Origin: Desulfovibrio mangrovi
GTDB taxonomy: Bacteria > Desulfobacterota > Desulfovibrionia > Desulfovibrionales > Desulfovibrionaceae
Reading direction: 5' to 3'
Assembly (NCBI RefSeq): GCF_026230175.1
Contig: NZ_CP104208.1
Span: 1,240,001 to 1,304,000, forward strand
Length of the DNA: 64,000 bases
The number at the start of each line of letters is the position of its first letter. The first letter of the stretch is position 1. The notes below the pieces were generated by a model. It did not search any database. It saw only the letters and a list, made by a program, of their open reading frames with translations, and was not told where the DNA came from. A program made the translations under genes and the position numbers. Below, piece after piece: positions 45,451 to 53,486 of the stretch.

Positions 45451-45885
45451 ATGACTGATAAAGCTTACAGAAAGAACATTCATCTGACTTTTCCGCCAGA
45501 TCTCTCCGGCAACCCGCTTGTATGCAACCTGACGCGGCTCTTTGATCTTACCTTCAACATTCTGAAGGCACAGATCACCCCCCGAAAGGAAGGCTACATG
45601 ACCCTTGAACTCATCGGTACTGAAGAAAACTACCACAAGGGCATCACCTACCTTAAGGAAAACCACATCAAGGTTTCCCCTGTTGCGCAACGCATTTCCA
45701 GAGACGAAGAATCGTGCATGCACTGCGGCATGTGCACGGCGATCTGTCCCACCAACTCTCTGTATAATGACAGAGAGGCCCGCATTGTCCTGTTCGACAA
45801 GGAACGCTGCACCGCCTGCGGCATGTGCGTACGCGTATGTCCGGTCAATGCCATGAACGTGGAAGTGGAAAACGGCCCCTGGTAG
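45451..45885 (+). CDS. NIL-domain 2x[4Fe-4S] ferredoxin
   Basis: A 144-aa protein with an N-terminal NIL domain (IHLTFPPDLSGNPLVCNLTRLF; residues about 9-77), the small-ligand fold seen at the end of MetN transporters, joined to a two-cluster ferredoxin with C89-x2-C92-x2-C95-x3-C99P and C120-x2-C123-x2-C126-x3-C130P. NIL-ferredoxins of anaerobes have been linked to homocysteine or methionine formation together with a DUF39 protein; no DUF39 gene is in the window. It precedes pilZ and cheZ. Confidence 0.88.
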   Translation: MTDKAYRKNIHLTFPPDLSGNPLVCNLTRLFDLTFNILKAQITPRKEGYMTLELIGTEENYHKGITYLKENHIKVSPVAQRISRDEESCMHCGMCTAICPTNSLYNDREARIVLFDKERCTACGMCVRVCPVNAMNVEVENGPW

Positions 45886-45906
45886 CAGGGAATTCCGGAG
45901 CGAAGT

Positions 45907-46437
45907 ATGGAACAACGGGCATATTCAAGAATACGGCTCTTCATGAAAGGACGAGTGCGCCTTCTGGCGACAGAGTCCGAATCCCCCAGATTCACGGGAT
46001 TCTCACTTCCTGAAGCTCCCGTGGACGGCAAGACGCTCGCCAATGCCCATATTCCCGAAGCGCTCGTATCTTTCCTGCTTGATATGGATGCCAAGCTCAA
46101 CGCCGTACTGGCCCACCTCAAGCAGGACAGGCTTCAGGATGACTTCCCTCTCTGGACGGAAATCTATGAACTGAGTGGCGCCGGCATACGCTGTCTTGAC
46201 ACCGGCGACCTCAATGTCGGCGACCACGTTGAAATCATACTCTTTCTCAGCGAGTTTCCCCTGCGCGTCGCAGGCGCAATGGGGCGCGTGCTGAGAAAAG
46301 AGCAAGGTAATGACGGTAGACCTCAATGCGCCATAGAGTTCTACCGCATCCACGAGGATGACCTTGAAAAGGTCGTCCAGCATGTATTTGTTGAAGAGCG
46401 ACGCAGGATCCGTACCATGCGGCTTGAAGAGAACTGA
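45907..46437 (+). CDS. PilZ-domain protein (probable c-di-GMP effector)
   Basis: A 176-aa protein. EQRAYSRIRL at the start supplies an arginine-rich motif and ELSGAGIRCL near residue 90 supplies the D/N-x-S-x-x-G-type motif of PilZ domains, with the closing IEFYRI strand. A helical insert (PEALVSFLLDMDAKLNAVLAHL) separates the first motif from the barrel. The first motif is not a perfect RxxxR, so c-di-GMP binding should be tested. It lies 51 nt before cheZ, which suggests a role in motility. Confidence 0.75.
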   Translation: MEQRAYSRIRLFMKGRVRLLATESESPRFTGFSLPEAPVDGKTLANAHIPEALVSFLLDMDAKLNAVLAHLKQDRLQDDFPLWTEIYELSGAGIRCLDTGDLNVGDHVEIILFLSEFPLRVAGAMGRVLRKEQGNDGRPQCAIEFYRIHEDDLEKVVQHVFVEERRRIRTMRLEEN

Positions 46438-46488
46438 TGCTGCCAACGACTCCAGCGGACATACTGAACTGAGAACGGGGAGGACTGC

Positions 46489-47229
46489 ATGAAAACTCAA
46501 GAACAGATCATCGATTCCGTGATGGAACGCGTATCCACACAGGTTGCGGACAGCATCAAGGACGTTATTTCCAAAACCGTGGAAGAGGCCCTTACGAGCA
46601 ACCTGACACGCGCCCTGCTTGAAAGCGAATTCTACCGCCGCCTCAGCGAAGACATGCGCGAAGGCCTGCAGAGCATCTACAAGGAAATCTCCACTGCCAC
46701 CAAGAGCGAATGCAACAACGGTGCGGACATTTCCCCTCAGGCTGCCACCAACGAACTGTTCAGCGAAGCTTCAAAACAGCTGGAAGAAGTGCGCGTCACC
46801 CTTGAAGAAGCCACCGGCAAGATCATGGATATTCTTGAACTGCAGATGGTGCTGCGCAACAAGGCAACCTCTCACCTTGAAGACATGTCCAAGCGTCATA
46901 GCGACGACAAGGACGTGCAGGCCCTTCTCGGGTTGGAAGACCGCCTCAACAACAACCTGACCGACATCATGACCCACCTGAGCTTCCAGGATCTCACAGG
47001 GCAGCGCATCAAGCGCATCATCAAGGCCCTGCAGCGCATTGAGTCCACCGTTCTGGATCTCTATCTTTCCACCGGCCTCATCATCAAGGCCCGCGAAGAG
47101 AATCCGGAAGAAGATTTCGAAGCACTGGAGGCCAAGTCAAAACAGAAGGTCTCCGAGCTCAAAGGCCCCACCCGCGATGCCTCGCAGAACGACGTGGACG
47201 ACCTGCTCGCACAGCTGGGACTTGGCTAA
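46489..47229 (+). CDS. cheZ: Protein phosphatase CheZ
   Basis: Dephosphorylates CheY-P. The 246-aa helical protein has the catalytic motif FQDLTGQRIKRI with D168 and Q172, long antiparallel helices before and after it, and the C-terminal CheY-binding peptide DVDDLLAQLGLG. An N-terminal region of about 80 residues is longer than in E. coli. It is far from the che operon at 4-11 kb and ends with its own terminator, so it is regulated separately. Confidence 0.93.
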   Translation: MKTQEQIIDSVMERVSTQVADSIKDVISKTVEEALTSNLTRALLESEFYRRLSEDMREGLQSIYKEISTATKSECNNGADISPQAATNELFSEASKQLEEVRVTLEEATGKIMDILELQMVLRNKATSHLEDMSKRHSDDKDVQALLGLEDRLNNNLTDIMTHLSFQDLTGQRIKRIIKALQRIESTVLDLYLSTGLIIKAREENPEEDFEALEAKSKQKVSELKGPTRDASQNDVDDLLAQLGLG

Positions 47230-47256
47230 ACCGATTGTAAAACGCATGCTGGCAAC

Positions 47257-47291
47257 GCCCCTGACAGAGCTTGAACTGTCGGGGGCTTTTT
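47257..47291 (+). terminator. Intrinsic terminator after cheZ
   Basis: An 11-bp stem (GCCCCTGACAG with CTGTCGGGGGC, one T-G pair) with an 8-nt loop and T5. Confidence 0.88.
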
Positions 47292-47345
47292 CTTTTTCCG
47301 CTTGTCATTTCCACGAAAGTACTCATAGTTTTACAATCGCTTAGT

Positions 47346-47364
47346 TATAATGCGTATCATTCAC
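47346..47364 (+). promoter_or_regulatory. Fur-box-like operator overlapping a TATAAT -10 element
   Basis: The 19 bases match the classic Fur consensus at 13 positions, with perfect AATG-N5-CATT symmetry. The first six bases are TATAAT, a consensus -10; no good -35 is seen. It lies 26 nt before the thioredoxin-reductase-like gene, so iron control of that gene is plausible but not shown. Confidence 0.4.
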
Positions 47365-47389
47365 ATTCAGATAAAGGCAGGCCACTACC

Positions 47390-48283
47390 ATGACCAATAT
47401 CCCTCTCGCCATCATCGGCTCTGGCCCCGCAGGGCTCTCTGCCGCTATCTATACGGCCCGTGCAGGCATTGAAACCTTGATCATCGGCAGCGAACCAAAG
47501 ATCGCCGGGGACTACGAAATCGACAACTACTTCGGATTCAGCGAAACAATTTCCGGCCGCGAACTGGTGATGCAAGGAAGGCGGCAGGCTGAACGTTTCG
47601 GCGCCACCATCATCGACAATCGTGTACTGGGACTGCACCACGCCGATTACGGCGGCTTCCATATCAAGACCGACAAGGGCGACTATCACGCCTGCGGACT
47701 TGTTCTTGCCACAGGCGTCACCCGCGTGCGCCCCGGCATAGACAACCTTGCCTTTTACGACGGGAAGGGCGTTTCCTACTGCGTAAGCTGTGATGGTTTC
47801 TTCTACCGTGGCCGCACCGTCATGGTGCTTGGCGAGGGCATCTATGCCGCCAATCAGGCGCTGGAACTGCTTAGCTACACACCCCATGTTTCCATCTGCA
47901 CGCAGGGAGCCCCCGTCACAATGAACGACGAGTACAGGAACCGCCTCAAAGCCGCAGGCATTCCCGTCATCGAAACACGCATACGCACACTGAAGGGAGA
48001 AGGCGGCCTCTCTTCCGTCGTTTTTGACGACGGCAGCGAAAAGGCAACAGACGGCCTCTTCATTGCAATGGGCGAAGCTTCTTCTCTCGACTTCGCCTAC
48101 ACCTTGGGTGTGGAACGAAATGGCGTTTTTCTGGTGGCGGATAATGAGCAGAAAACCAACATCGAAGGCGTGTTCGCAGCTGGCGACTGCACCGGCGGTT
48201 TTCTGCAGATCAGTGTGGCTGTAGGCGAAGGAGCCAAAGCTGCAAAATCTGCTATTGCTCATGTGAAAAAGCTATGCAAATAA
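47390..48283 (+). CDS. Thioredoxin-reductase-like flavoprotein lacking the usual NADPH motif
   Basis: A 297-aa protein of the low-Mr thioredoxin reductase family: FAD motif IIGSGPAGLSAA at the N-terminus, redox pair C131-V-S-C134, and the C-terminal FAD motif GVFAAGDCTGG. The NADPH site normally reads GxGxxA with GGGDSA; here it is GEGIYA (148-153) and the downstream HRR-type arginine motif is also absent. Related enzymes of anaerobes take electrons from ferredoxin or another donor. The partner thioredoxin is not encoded next to it. A Fur-like site lies upstream. Confidence 0.85.
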   Translation: MTNIPLAIIGSGPAGLSAAIYTARAGIETLIIGSEPKIAGDYEIDNYFGFSETISGRELVMQGRRQAERFGATIIDNRVLGLHHADYGGFHIKTDKGDYHACGLVLATGVTRVRPGIDNLAFYDGKGVSYCVSCDGFFYRGRTVMVLGEGIYAANQALELLSYTPHVSICTQGAPVTMNDEYRNRLKAAGIPVIETRIRTLKGEGGLSSVVFDDGSEKATDGLFIAMGEASSLDFAYTLGVERNGVFLVADNEQKTNIEGVFAAGDCTGGFLQISVAVGEGAKAAKSAIAHVKKLCK

Positions 48284-48369
48284 TAGTGGCTAGGTGCCGA
48301 TCCTCCCAAGGGAATTCTTGACAGGAATCCCCCTTGGCGGTATAGGAATCGGCTCATTGCCAATGAAGT

Positions 48370-48445
48370 GGGCCTATAGCTCAGTTGGCAGAGCCTCCGG
48401 CTCATAACCGGCAGGTCGCAGGTTCAAATCCTGCTGGGCCCACCA
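48370..48445 (+). tRNA. tRNA with CAT anticodon, probably tRNA-Ile2 (lysidine-modified); elongator Met possible
   Basis: Cloverleaf: acceptor GGGCCTA/TGGGCCC, D-arm GCTC/GAGC, anticodon loop CTCATAA, T-arm GCAGG-TTCAAAT-CCTGC, discriminator A and encoded CCA. C4-G69 and C5-G68 pairs and the CCGGCTCATAACCGG arm resemble known tRNA-Ile2 rather than elongator Met. Position 27-43 is a T-C mismatch, leaving a 4-bp anticodon stem. Confidence 0.85.
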
Positions 48446-48554
48446 TTTTTTTGCTGATCAGCACAGGTGCACCGCTTTGGTGCACAATGCAAACGGAATA
48501 CAGGTGCTTTCATCGGATTGGTTCGCGGAAGCGCCTGTTTTTTTAAGGCAGACC

Positions 48555-49556
48555 ATGAAAGCGCTGGAACTCATCTCCGCCATAGAGCACACCGCCATTC
48601 CCGCCGGGGCAGCCTCGTGGGACAAGTGCGGCGTACAGGTGGCGGGCAGACGCAATGCAGTGCGTTCCGTTGCTGTTGCGCTGGATCCTACGCTGGATAC
48701 GATTGAACGTGCCCTTGCGCTGGGGGTGGATTTCATACTGACCCACCACCCCCTCTCCATGCAGCCCCGCCACCTCGACACCATCGACGATTACTACCGC
48801 ACCGTGGCGGCGCTTATTGAAAGCAAGGTCTGGCTCTACAGCGCCCATACAACGCTGGACGCCAATCCTGCAGGTCCTGTCAGCTGGCTTGCCGACGAGC
48901 TTGCGCTGGAAGAGCGCAGACTCATTGAACCGACCCGTCTCTTTGAAATGGAATCTTTTGCCTTTGCGGTTCCTGCCGGTTTCGACATGCAACTTCTGAC
49001 AGCATGGTCGGCACTTGAAGGAACGGATAACGCCAGCCGCACCGGCGAGATGATTCTCGTGACCTGCCGTCAGGACAAGGCCGCCCTGCTCAGGGCCCGC
49101 ATTGCAAACGACCTTGGCGAAGCCCCGGTCTTTCTTGCATGCCCGGCACAGAAGCCTGCCGCCCTGCTCGGTTTCGGATGCATCGGCACCCTGCCGGAAC
49201 CGATGACCTATGACAGGTTCTGTGATACGCTTGCCAATGCAGTGGAACGTGATTATTGGGTCACCAGCGGACACGTGCCCGGTACGGTTTCCACCGTCGC
49301 ATACTGCACGGGTTCCGGAAGCAGCCTTGCCGACGCCGCCTTCCGCATGGGCGCAGACGTCTTCATCACCGGCGACGTGAAATACCACACCGCCCTTGAT
49401 GCCATCGGCTGCCTTATCGACGTGGGCCACTTCAGCCTTGAAGAAGAGATGATGCGGCGGTTCGCCATGCAGCTTGGCGAAACGCTGCCTGACGTACAGA
49501 TATTTTACCTGCCCGCGCAGGACCCCATGCGTCTCGCCGTACGAGACGCACGTTAA
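48555..49556 (+). CDS. NIF3/YbgI family metal-binding protein
   Basis: A 333-aa member of the Nif3-like family (annotated GTP cyclohydrolase 1 type 2 in databases, activity uncertain). Metal ligands of the two-metal site are visible: THHPL near residue 62, the SAHTTLD segment near 98, and GHFSLEEEMM near the C-terminus. The central insert (about 120-220) is of the larger PII-like type. It precedes the zinc-ribbon coiled-coil gene by 59 nt, a pairing common in many bacteria. Confidence 0.88.
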   Translation: MKALELISAIEHTAIPAGAASWDKCGVQVAGRRNAVRSVAVALDPTLDTIERALALGVDFILTHHPLSMQPRHLDTIDDYYRTVAALIESKVWLYSAHTTLDANPAGPVSWLADELALEERRLIEPTRLFEMESFAFAVPAGFDMQLLTAWSALEGTDNASRTGEMILVTCRQDKAALLRARIANDLGEAPVFLACPAQKPAALLGFGCIGTLPEPMTYDRFCDTLANAVERDYWVTSGHVPGTVSTVAYCTGSGSSLADAAFRMGADVFITGDVKYHTALDAIGCLIDVGHFSLEEEMMRRFAMQLGETLPDVQIFYLPAQDPMRLAVRDAR

Positions 49557-49615
49557 CCGATTTTTACCCCTGCCCCGGCTGTGCCGGAAGGGTTACTGTT
49601 CAGGAGGAATGAACC

Positions 49616-50398
49616 TTGAGCCTGTATCTGAAGCAGATCGAACAGCTTGTAGCCCTGCAGAGGGTCGACGATGAAATTCTCGTAATCCAGCGTGAACTTC
49701 AGGACGCCCCCAACGAAGTCAAAGGCCTGCAGGAACGTTTCAACGTTCTGGACGAACAGCGTAACCGCATCCTTGAAAAGATCGAGCACCTCAAGGAGCA
49801 GGAAAAGCGCCTTGGCGGTGAAATCGAGAACGACGCCCTCAAGGTAAAGAAGAGCAAGTCCAAGCTGATGCTCGTGGGCAACACCAAGGAATACCATGCC
49901 ATGATGCGCGAAATGGATAACCTTGAAAAGGTTAACCGTCTGCGCGAAGAAGAAAAGGTTGCCCTTGCCGAAGAACTGGCACGCCAGCAGAGCAGCCTGC
50001 AGGAACTGGACGAAAGCTACCTTTCGCTGAAGAGCGAGCTGGAAGTGAAGCAGGCAAGCCTGCAGGAACGCATCGATGAAGCCAACAAGGTCATCGCCCA
50101 GCTGAACGTGAAGCGTTCCGCAGCCAGCCAGGAAGTTCCCGCTCCAATCCTGAGCCGCTATGAATTCATCCGCGAACGTCTGGACAACCCCGTTATTGTT
50201 TCCGTGGATTCCGGCGTATGCAACGGCTGCCACATTGCCATTCCGCCCCAGAGCTTCATCGAACTGCAGAAGGGCCATCAGATTCTGAGCTGCCCCAACT
50301 GTCAGCGCCTGATCTACTGGTGTGAGCACTTCACTGAATGCCCCGCTCCCACTCCCGCTCCTGCGGTGAAGGAAATGGTCTTCGGCGAAGACGAATAA
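49616..50398 (+). CDS. Coiled-coil protein with C4 zinc ribbon (TTG start)
   Basis: A 260-aa protein: an antiparallel coiled coil over residues 5-180 (heptads such as LQRVDDEILVIQREL and LEKIEHLKEQEKRLGG) with the conserved hinge NTKEYHAMMREMDNLE, then a C4 zinc ribbon (CNGCHIAIPPQ ... CPNC). It belongs to the NIF3-associated C4-type zinc-ribbon family, proposed to bind nucleic acid; the role is not established. AGGAGG lies 8 nt before the TTG. Its stop is 9 nt before rnpB. Confidence 0.85.
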   Translation: MSLYLKQIEQLVALQRVDDEILVIQRELQDAPNEVKGLQERFNVLDEQRNRILEKIEHLKEQEKRLGGEIENDALKVKKSKSKLMLVGNTKEYHAMMREMDNLEKVNRLREEEKVALAEELARQQSSLQELDESYLSLKSELEVKQASLQERIDEANKVIAQLNVKRSAASQEVPAPILSRYEFIRERLDNPVIVSVDSGVCNGCHIAIPPQSFIELQKGHQILSCPNCQRLIYWCEHFTECPAPTPAPAVKEMVFGEDE

Positions 50399-50407
50399 CA
50401 TTTTTCC

Positions 50408-50765
50408 GGAGTTGGACGGGTTATCGCTGCGGACCTTTTGGTCCGGAGAGGAAAGTCCGGGCTCCGTAGGGCAGAGCGCTGGGTAACCCCCAGGAAGAGT
50501 GATCTTCGGACAGTGCCACAGAAAGCAAACCGCCACAGGCTCGCCTGTGGTAAGGGTGAAACGGTGGGGTAAGAGCCCACCAGATGCCGCGGTGACGCGG
50601 CATGCTAGGTAAACCCCGTTCGGAGCAAGACCAAATAGGGAAGCATTTAAGGTCGGCCCGGCCGCTGCTTCCGGGTAGGTTGCTTGAGGTTATGGGTAAC
50701 CATAATCCTAGACGAATGATAACCACCCTGCAAAGGGGACAAAACCCGGCTTACAGTCCGACTCC
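50408..50765 (+). ncRNA. rnpB: RNase P RNA, bacterial type A
   Basis: The catalytic RNA of RNase P. P1 is formed by GGAGTTGGAC at the 5' end and GTCCGACTCC at the 3' end (one G-U pair). The universally conserved core is present: GAGGAAAGTCCGGGCTCC near the 5' end, the GGTGAAACGGTGGGGTAAGAG stretch, GGTAAACCCC, GAGCAAGACCAAATAG and the 3' ACCCGGCTTACAGTCC. Length of about 358 nt and the P12 hairpin (CCACAGGC/GCCTGTGG) fit type A. A terminator follows. Confidence 0.95.
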
Positions 50766-50775
50766 TTTTGGAATT

Positions 50776-50802
50776 AAAAAGGGCGCTATACGCGCCCTTT
50801 TT
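50776..50802 (+). terminator. Intrinsic terminator after rnpB
   Basis: AAAAAGGGCGC pairs with GCGCCCTTTTT around TATAC, with the T tract forming the 3' arm. Confidence 0.88.
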
Positions 50803-50959
50803 ATTTGGTGCCGCTGCAACGCTTGAGCGGCAATCAGCGGTCGCAGGTTCACGACGGCGCATATCCGGCCTGTTCCGGTTTGGCCATCGCAGAGAAGAGG
50901 TTACGCCCTCACCATCCGTCATATACCGGCCGCGCACCACTTACCTTTTGAGGAAATTT

Positions 50960-52153
50960 ATGAAGTGCTGGTCCATCATCCTTGCAGCAGGCAGCGGCAG
51001 CCGTCTTGCCGAGGCCGCAGGCGGCAAGAAGAAACAGTTCATTGAATGGAAAGGTGCCCCGCTGTTCTGGCACTCCGCGGTTGTGCTTTCGCGGGTAGCT
51101 CGCACGCAAGGCGTAGTTTTCGTCTTTCCTGAAGAAGATCTGGAAGATGCCCGTGAACAGCTCAAGGGGCTGGACAAGTTCCGCTATCTCGGCATGCCGT
51201 GGGTAGCAGTGGCAGGAGGCCCTCGCAGGCAGGACTCCGTCTACAACGGTCTTACCGCTCTTCCCCGTGAATGCGAAACCGTGCTGGTGCACGACGCAGC
51301 CCGCCCGTTCATGACGCCAGCCCTTGTAAACCGTCTTCTCGATGCCCTGAAGGGTGGCGCCAAAGGGGTCATTCCCGCCCTGCCCGTCACCGACACCATC
51401 AAGGCCGTGGATGGCAACACAGTTTCCGGCACGCCGGACCGGGCCACCCTCCGTGCCATACAGACGCCGCAGGGCTTTATCCGCTCCGTACTCCAGCAGG
51501 CGCACGATACCTGTCGCACCGAGAACTGGCAGGTAACGGACGACGCCTCCGTGCTTGAGCAGGCCGGCATTCCGGTCATGATCGTGGACGGCGAACCCGC
51601 CAATATCAAGATTACCCATCCTGAGGACCTTGCCATGCTTGAAAGCCAGTCTTCTTCCGCCCCTGCCATGGTTCCTGTCGTGGGCTGGGGATACGATGTG
51701 CACCGCTACGGCTCCGGACGTCCCATGAAACTGGGCGGCGTGCCTATTCCGGGCGGCCCTGAAGTCGTTGCCCACTCCGATGGCGACGTGCTGCTGCACG
51801 CCCTGACCGACGCCCTGCTCGGTTGCATCGGCGGGGGGGATATCGGTGAACATTTCCCTGATACCTCGGCCGAGTTCGACAACATTTCCAGCGGCATCCT
51901 GCTCAATGAAGTGGCCGATAAGGCCGCACAGGCCGGACTCGTCATCACCAACGTCGATGTGACAGTCATTGCGCAGATTCCCAAACTGGCTCCGTGGAAG
52001 GATCACATCAAGAAAAACATCTGCCGTCTGCTCAAGCTTGAACCGATTCAGGTCAACGTGAAGGCGACCACGGAAGAAAAGCTGGGATTCACCGGCGAGA
52101 AGAAAGGCATCAAGGCAGTGGCCACAGTCACGGCCCTGCGCCCAGCTGGTTAA
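50960..52153 (+). CDS. ispDF: Bifunctional IspD/IspF (MEP pathway)
   Basis: Fusion of CDP-methylerythritol synthase and MEcPP synthase. The 397-aa protein has the IspD half (IILAAGSGSRL, HDAARPFM, IQTPQGF; residues 1-230) and the IspF half (GYDVHRYGSGRPMKLGGVPIPG, HSDGDVLLHALTDALLG, ATTEEKLGFTG; about 235-397). Such fusions occur in epsilon- and alpha-proteobacteria and in Desulfovibrio. IspE, acting between the two activities, is encoded at 25930. The start at 50960 has TGAGGA upstream; the longer frame runs into the rnpB terminator. Confidence 0.95.
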   Translation: MKCWSIILAAGSGSRLAEAAGGKKKQFIEWKGAPLFWHSAVVLSRVARTQGVVFVFPEEDLEDAREQLKGLDKFRYLGMPWVAVAGGPRRQDSVYNGLTALPRECETVLVHDAARPFMTPALVNRLLDALKGGAKGVIPALPVTDTIKAVDGNTVSGTPDRATLRAIQTPQGFIRSVLQQAHDTCRTENWQVTDDASVLEQAGIPVMIVDGEPANIKITHPEDLAMLESQSSSAPAMVPVVGWGYDVHRYGSGRPMKLGGVPIPGGPEVVAHSDGDVLLHALTDALLGCIGGGDIGEHFPDTSAEFDNISSGILLNEVADKAAQAGLVITNVDVTVIAQIPKLAPWKDHIKKNICRLLKLEPIQVNVKATTEEKLGFTGEKKGIKAVATVTALRPAG

Positions 52154-52174
52154 CAATCTCATCCCCGAAAAAAC

Positions 52175-52204
52175 AAAAGCCGGAAGCTTGCGCCTCCGGC
52201 TTTT
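52175..52204. terminator. Bidirectional intrinsic terminator
   Basis: A 10-bp perfect stem (AAAAGCCGGA with TCCGGCTTTT) flanked by A and T runs, between convergent ispDF and the DsrE-like gene. Confidence 0.9.
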
Positions 52205-52226
52205 TCTTTTTTCATTACCATCAGAA

Positions 52227-52574
52227 TCAGAAGGTCACCACTTCATAACCGGCATCCATGTACTGACTCATGGACGGATGCCCGTGCATGTCTCCGATAA
52301 GAGGAATTCCCTCTTCCTCGATGGCCTTGTCCACATTCTGTTTTACCGAGCAGGCATGGCAAGCCCCCACAAACAGGCCCGATTCCTTGGCCTGCATATA
52401 CAGCCTGTGCATGAAATGATGCCTGTCCGCAATGGCGGGAATGATGGCGCAGGCCGCACCTTCCACAACAATTTTCACGCCGTAGCCCTTTTCATGCATG
52501 TCCAGAGCATTCAGCAGAACATGCACAAAGCACATCACCTCACCCGTGAAGGGAAACAAAGCTATCTTTCTCAT
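52227..52574 (-). CDS. DsrE-like small protein
   Basis: A 115-aa cytoplasmic protein with a DsrE/F-like alpha/beta pattern: RKIALFPFTGEVMCFVHVLLNAL, then VKIVVEGAACAIIP and a C-x2-C pair in VGACHACSV, ending GDMHGHPSMSQYMDAGYEVVTF. DsrE-type proteins carry sulfur or regulate sulfur transfer, but family membership is inferred from pattern only. The ATG at 52574 is chosen because GGAGAG lies between it and the earlier ATG at 52586. It lies 43 nt after korB on the same strand. Confidence 0.65.
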   Translation of the reverse strand: MRKIALFPFTGEVMCFVHVLLNALDMHEKGYGVKIVVEGAACAIIPAIADRHHFMHRLYMQAKESGLFVGACHACSVKQNVDKAIEEEGIPLIGDMHGHPSMSQYMDAGYEVVTF

Positions 52575-52617
52575 GGCACTCTCCATTCAAGGGACTTGCC
52601 TCTGTCATTCACGCAAC

Positions 52618-53472
52618 TCAGATATACGACTGCATAATACCTGCCAGCACCGCCATATCAACCGATTGCCGGCCAAGCGGGCCCTGCTTGCAAACGGCAA
52701 CACGCTCATCCAAAGCCATGCGTTCGTTGTTGCGCCAGATAATGCCGACGGGAATGTGTTCGCCGAACTCATTGGCCTTGGCCATGGCCGCGTCCCAATT
52801 GCCGGGATCATGGTCGGGCCCGAGTTCATAGCAACGCTGCTTGTACCAACCGAATGTGTTCACCTTATTGAACGAAATGCATGGCGAGAGGATATCCACC
52901 ATGGCGAAACCGGGATACCGTATCGCCTCCTGCATCATCGTCGCAAGATGCGAAATGTTCCCGGAAAACGCACGAGCCACGAAACCGGCCCGCATGGCCA
53001 CGGCCACGGCAATGGGATTGAAGGACGCATTGGTTACCCCGTCAGGCTGAGACTTGGTCACATGCCCTTCAGAGGTCGTGGGACTGGCCTGCCCCTTCGT
53101 GAGCCCGTAAATCTGGTTATCATGCACCAGCAGGGTAATGTTCACATTACGCCGGATGGCGGCCAGAAAATGGTTGCCCCCCTCGCCATAGTTGCAGCCG
53201 TCGCCGCTTTCCGCAATTACGGTCAATGACGGATTGGCCAGCTTGACCGCCTGCGCCGGAGGCAGACAGCGGCCGTGCAACCCGTTGAAGCCGTTAAGCG
53301 TAATATAATGCGGTGCCTTGGCAGCCTGACCGATACCGGAAACATGAACCACCTGATGCGGCGCAAGATCTAGCCCGGCAAGCGCCTCCTTCAACGCCTT
53401 GAGAACATCATGATTCCCGCAGCCGGGGCACCAGGAAGTATGGTAGTCGCCGTAGATGCTGATATCGAGCAT
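52618..53472 (-). CDS. korB: 2-oxoacid:ferredoxin oxidoreductase beta subunit (KorB-like)
   Basis: TPP-binding subunit of a CoA- and ferredoxin-dependent 2-oxoacid oxidoreductase, probably acting on 2-oxoglutarate. The 284-aa protein has WCPGCGNHDVL with cluster cysteines near the N-terminus, the GIGQAAKAPHY and GLHGRCLPPAQAVKLAN motifs, and the TPP/Mg motif GDGCNYGEGGNHFL ... DNQIYGLTKGQ. No attached ferredoxin domain. AGGAG lies 6 nt before the ATG. It follows the alpha gene by 14 nt. Substrate assignment rests on family likeness. Confidence 0.88.
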   Translation of the reverse strand: MLDISIYGDYHTSWCPGCGNHDVLKALKEALAGLDLAPHQVVHVSGIGQAAKAPHYITLNGFNGLHGRCLPPAQAVKLANPSLTVIAESGDGCNYGEGGNHFLAAIRRNVNITLLVHDNQIYGLTKGQASPTTSEGHVTKSQPDGVTNASFNPIAVAVAMRAGFVARAFSGNISHLATMMQEAIRYPGFAMVDILSPCISFNKVNTFGWYKQRCYELGPDHDPGNWDAAMAKANEFGEHIPVGIIWRNNERMALDERVAVCKQGPLGRQSVDMAVLAGIMQSYI

Positions 53473-53486
53473 GGTACGCTCCTGAG

